7,218 nt of DNA from Candidatus Dadabacteria bacterium (GTDB lineage Bacteria; Desulfobacterota_D; UBA1144; Nemesobacterales; Nemesobacteraceae): NCBI GenBank assembly GCA_026709745.1, contig JAPOSJ010000029.1:1-7218 (forward strand). The letters are read 5' to 3'. The stretch's first letter is position 1. Each line of letters starts with the position of its first letter. The notes below the pieces were generated by a model. The model was not told where the DNA came from. It saw only the letters and a list, made by a program, of their open reading frames with translations, and did not search any database. The translations under genes and the position numbers were made by a program. Below are positions 5,811 to 7,218 of this stretch, in pieces.

Positions 5811-5832
5811 AAAACTGGTAAGGAGGTATAAA

Positions 5833-6768
5833 ATGGGAAAAATTGCAACAACTTCACCTGTCTGGGGATGTAACGTGAATGATCTCAGGGGACTTGCAAA
5901 AATCACCGAGGAAGCGGGTTTTGACGGTATTTTCTCCCCGGAGGTGCCGCCTTATAACGCGATAACAAACGCTCAGGTATTCGCCGAGTGCACGGAGCGG
6001 ATAAACGTTGGAACTTGGATAGCCAATATATACATGCGCCAGCCTGTGATGGCCACCGCGACAGCGCTTACGATACAGGAAATAACGGGGGGAAGGATGA
6101 TTCTTGGACTTGGGGTGAGCCACAAGCCCGTTAACAACAGATACGATATAGATATGGGAGATCCCATTGAATCAATGAGAGACTATGTGGGTGAAGTAAG
6201 AGCCTTGGCCGATGGAACTTCTCCCAGACTTTCCCTTAAAAGAAAAGTGCCCGACCTTCCGGTCTATATAGCCGGCCTTACTAAGGCCGCGGCGGATCTT
6301 GTAGGAGAAGTGGCGGACGGAATAATGCCTTATATGTCTCCGCCAACCTATATAGCGACCCTAAAAGAGCAGGTCGCCGCGGGTGCGGCAAAAGCTAATA
6401 GAAATCCATCGGCAATATCAATTACAAACGGTATTCCGTCTTTTGTCTCTGATGATGAAGCTGCCGCCGTAGCCGCGGGTAAAAGGGGTCTCAGTCCGTA
6501 CGTCAGGTTTCCCTTTTATCAGAGGCTCATAAGAAATATAGGGTTCGGGGATATAGTTGATCAGGTGCAGGGCGGAGCAAACCCGGCCGAAGTGTTTACC
6601 GACGAACTGATAGATTCAGTGGCGCTTGTAGGGACGCCCGATAACTGCCGGAAAAAGCTTGAGGAGCATTTTGCTGCAGGGGTGGATCTCGCAATACTAG
6701 TTCCGGGACCTGTTGGCAAGCAGAGCAATATAGAGGTAATGGAGATAACGGCCAAAGCATACTGTTAG
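5833..6768 (+). CDS. LLM-class (luciferase-like) flavin-dependent oxidoreductase
   Basis: The 311-residue product has the bacterial luciferase-like TIM-barrel pattern. LAKITEEAGFDGIFSPEVPP (about 21-40) is the first strand-helix and substrate loop; ECTERINVGTWIANIYMRQP (about 52-71) is the strand carrying the flavin-contacting region; LTIQEITGGRMILGLGVSHK (about 78-97) is the hallmark QE.TGGR..LGLGVS segment; VALVGTPDNCRKKLEEHFAAGVD (about 268-290) is the usual C-terminal block. Such enzymes use FMN or coenzyme F420; which one cannot be decided here, and neither can the substrate. Length is normal. AGGAGG at 5821-5826, 6 nt from ATG, fixes the start. It lies 33 nt after the radical SAM gene and is probably translated from the same mRNA. 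I find no clear terminator in the 194 nt that follow. Confidence 0.92.
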   Translation: MGKIATTSPVWGCNVNDLRGLAKITEEAGFDGIFSPEVPPYNAITNAQVFAECTERINVGTWIANIYMRQPVMATATALTIQEITGGRMILGLGVSHKPVNNRYDIDMGDPIESMRDYVGEVRALADGTSPRLSLKRKVPDLPVYIAGLTKAAADLVGEVADGIMPYMSPPTYIATLKEQVAAGAAKANRNPSAISITNGIPSFVSDDEAAAVAAGKRGLSPYVRFPFYQRLIRNIGFGDIVDQVQGGANPAEVFTDELIDSVALVGTPDNCRKKLEEHFAAGVDLAILVPGPVGKQSNIEVMEITAKAYC

Positions 6769-6898
6769 AATGTTTGCTTGTGGCGTATATTTGAGTCATT
6801 GATATGTAGAAGTAGAAAACAGTTTTAACTAAGCGCAATAAAAGCTAATTAAACAAGCTTTATAAAGCCGCAGGATATAACACCTAATGTGAGTGCGG

Positions 6899-6926
6899 TT
6901 GAGAACATCGTTTTTAAAAGTATAAT
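6899..6926 (+). promoter_or_regulatory. Strong sigma-70-type promoter for nuoM
   Basis: TTGAGA (6899-6904, 5/6), a 16-nt spacer and a perfect TATAAT (6921-6926) make this the best promoter match in the window. Transcription would start near 6933, giving a leader of about 30 nt before the GTG at 6963. The rest of the gap, 6769-6898, is AT-rich and holds no gene or convincing terminator that I can support. Confidence 0.7.
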
Positions 6927-6962
6927 TACGCCGATTTCTTTTGTGCTTCGGTCCACCGGAAC

Positions 6963-7218
6963 GTGAATATAGACAACAACATATTGTCCCTGCTTATATT
7001 CTTTCCTCTCCTGGGAGTTTTAGTACTCGCGGTTCTACCGTATTTCCGGAAAACCTCTGAGTGCCAGCTAAAAACGGCCGCGTTTATAATAACTCTCGCT
7101 CAATTTCTGCTATCCCTGCCGCTTTTTTTTCGGTTTGATGGATCGCTTTCCACCATGCAGTTTGAAGAGAGGATTCCGTGGTTTGCGGACTTGGGAATAT
7201 CCTATCACCTGGGAGTTG
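6963..7218 (+). CDS. nuoM: NADH-quinone oxidoreductase subunit M, N-terminal 85 residues (cut by window edge)
   Basis: The plus-strand frame from GTG 6963 is open to the window end. Two hydrophobic helices are visible: ILSLLIFFPLLGVLVLAVLP (7-26) and a second at about residues 38-56. The peptide then reads FEERIPWFADLGISYHLGV (67-85), the characteristic NuoM/ND4 segment normally continued as DGIS, and the last base is consistent with a following Asp codon. NuoM is one of the antiporter-like, proton-pumping membrane subunits of respiratory complex I. About 400 residues are missing. In-frame TAA at 6915-6917 bounds the start; GTG 6963 is the only standard start upstream of the first helix, though its Shine-Dalgarno site is weak. 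NuoL, the usual upstream neighbour, is absent, and a dedicated promoter precedes the gene. A related antiporter subunit is possible but the PWF..LGISYHLGV string favours NuoM. Confidence 0.85.
   Translation, partial: MNIDNNILSLLIFFPLLGVLVLAVLPYFRKTSECQLKTAAFIITLAQFLLSLPLFFRFDGSLSTMQFEERIPWFADLGISYHLGV

Noticed and set aside
5854..6838. Minus-strand ORFs of 64-89 codons over the LLM gene
   Set aside because: They are antisense to a conserved enzyme and show no family features.
6841..6861. AAAGCT/AGCTTT inverted repeat as a terminator for the LLM gene
   Set aside because: The stem is only 6 bp and AT-rich, with no T-tract after it.
6849..6956. Minus-strand GTG ORF of 35 codons with a hydrophobic end, next to nuoM
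   Set aside because: It overlaps the strong plus-strand nuoM promoter, has no promoter or well-placed ribosome binding site of its own, and its upstream frame runs into nuoM coding DNA. It is most likely chance, though relatives could be checked.
1..7218. CRISPR array, IS element, att site, tRNA, rRNA or riboswitch
   Set aside because: No spaced direct repeats, transposase frame, terminal inverted repeats, cloverleaf or known aptamer pattern was seen by eye on either strand.

Overview
This window looks like ordinary chromosome from a Gram-negative-type bacterium of moderate G+C (mid-40s percent by eye). Most genes start at AUG behind strong AGGAGG Shine-Dalgarno sites. The gene set is a CoA thiolase, FMN nitroreductase, HflX, a radical SAM protein, an LLM flavoprotein and a respiratory complex I subunit. 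The long form of HflX, with an extra N-terminal block, is common in deltaproteobacteria-like lineages. An uncultured aquatic lineage of that kind (Desulfobacterota, Dadabacteria or similar) would fit, but this is a low-confidence guess. There is no sign of phage, IS element, CRISPR, tRNA or rRNA.

Layout, left to right. (1) A thiolase-family gene on the minus strand runs off the left edge (1-875). (2) A 195-bp divergent promoter region separates it from a plus-strand pair: a nitroreductase-fold protein with a long C-terminal tail (1071-2087) and a 63-residue protein (2121-2312). The pair ends at a good bidirectional terminator (2325-2370). (3) hflX occupies the minus strand. Its reading frame and conserved N-terminus extend about 80 codons beyond the first AUG, to 4099, where the only well-placed start is the codon AUA. 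(4) An unrecognised 157-residue protein (4232-4705) meets tail to tail, with a 4-bp overlap, a 38-codon minus-strand ORF for a single-span membrane peptide (4702-4818). (5) A radical SAM protein (4903-5799) and an LLM-class flavin-dependent oxidoreductase (5833-6768) form a likely operon. (6) The start of nuoM (6963-7218, cut by the right edge) has its own near-consensus sigma-70 promoter.

No single pathway links the genes. The left part (thiolase, nitroreductase) and right part (radical SAM, LLM protein) share a CoA/flavin/redox flavour, and HflX is a ribosome-associated GTPase. The observations most worth checking are the probable AUA initiation codon of hflX, the two candidate small membrane or regulatory proteins, the back-to-back promoters at 4829-4893 that predict almost leaderless mRNAs, and the detached nuoM transcription unit.
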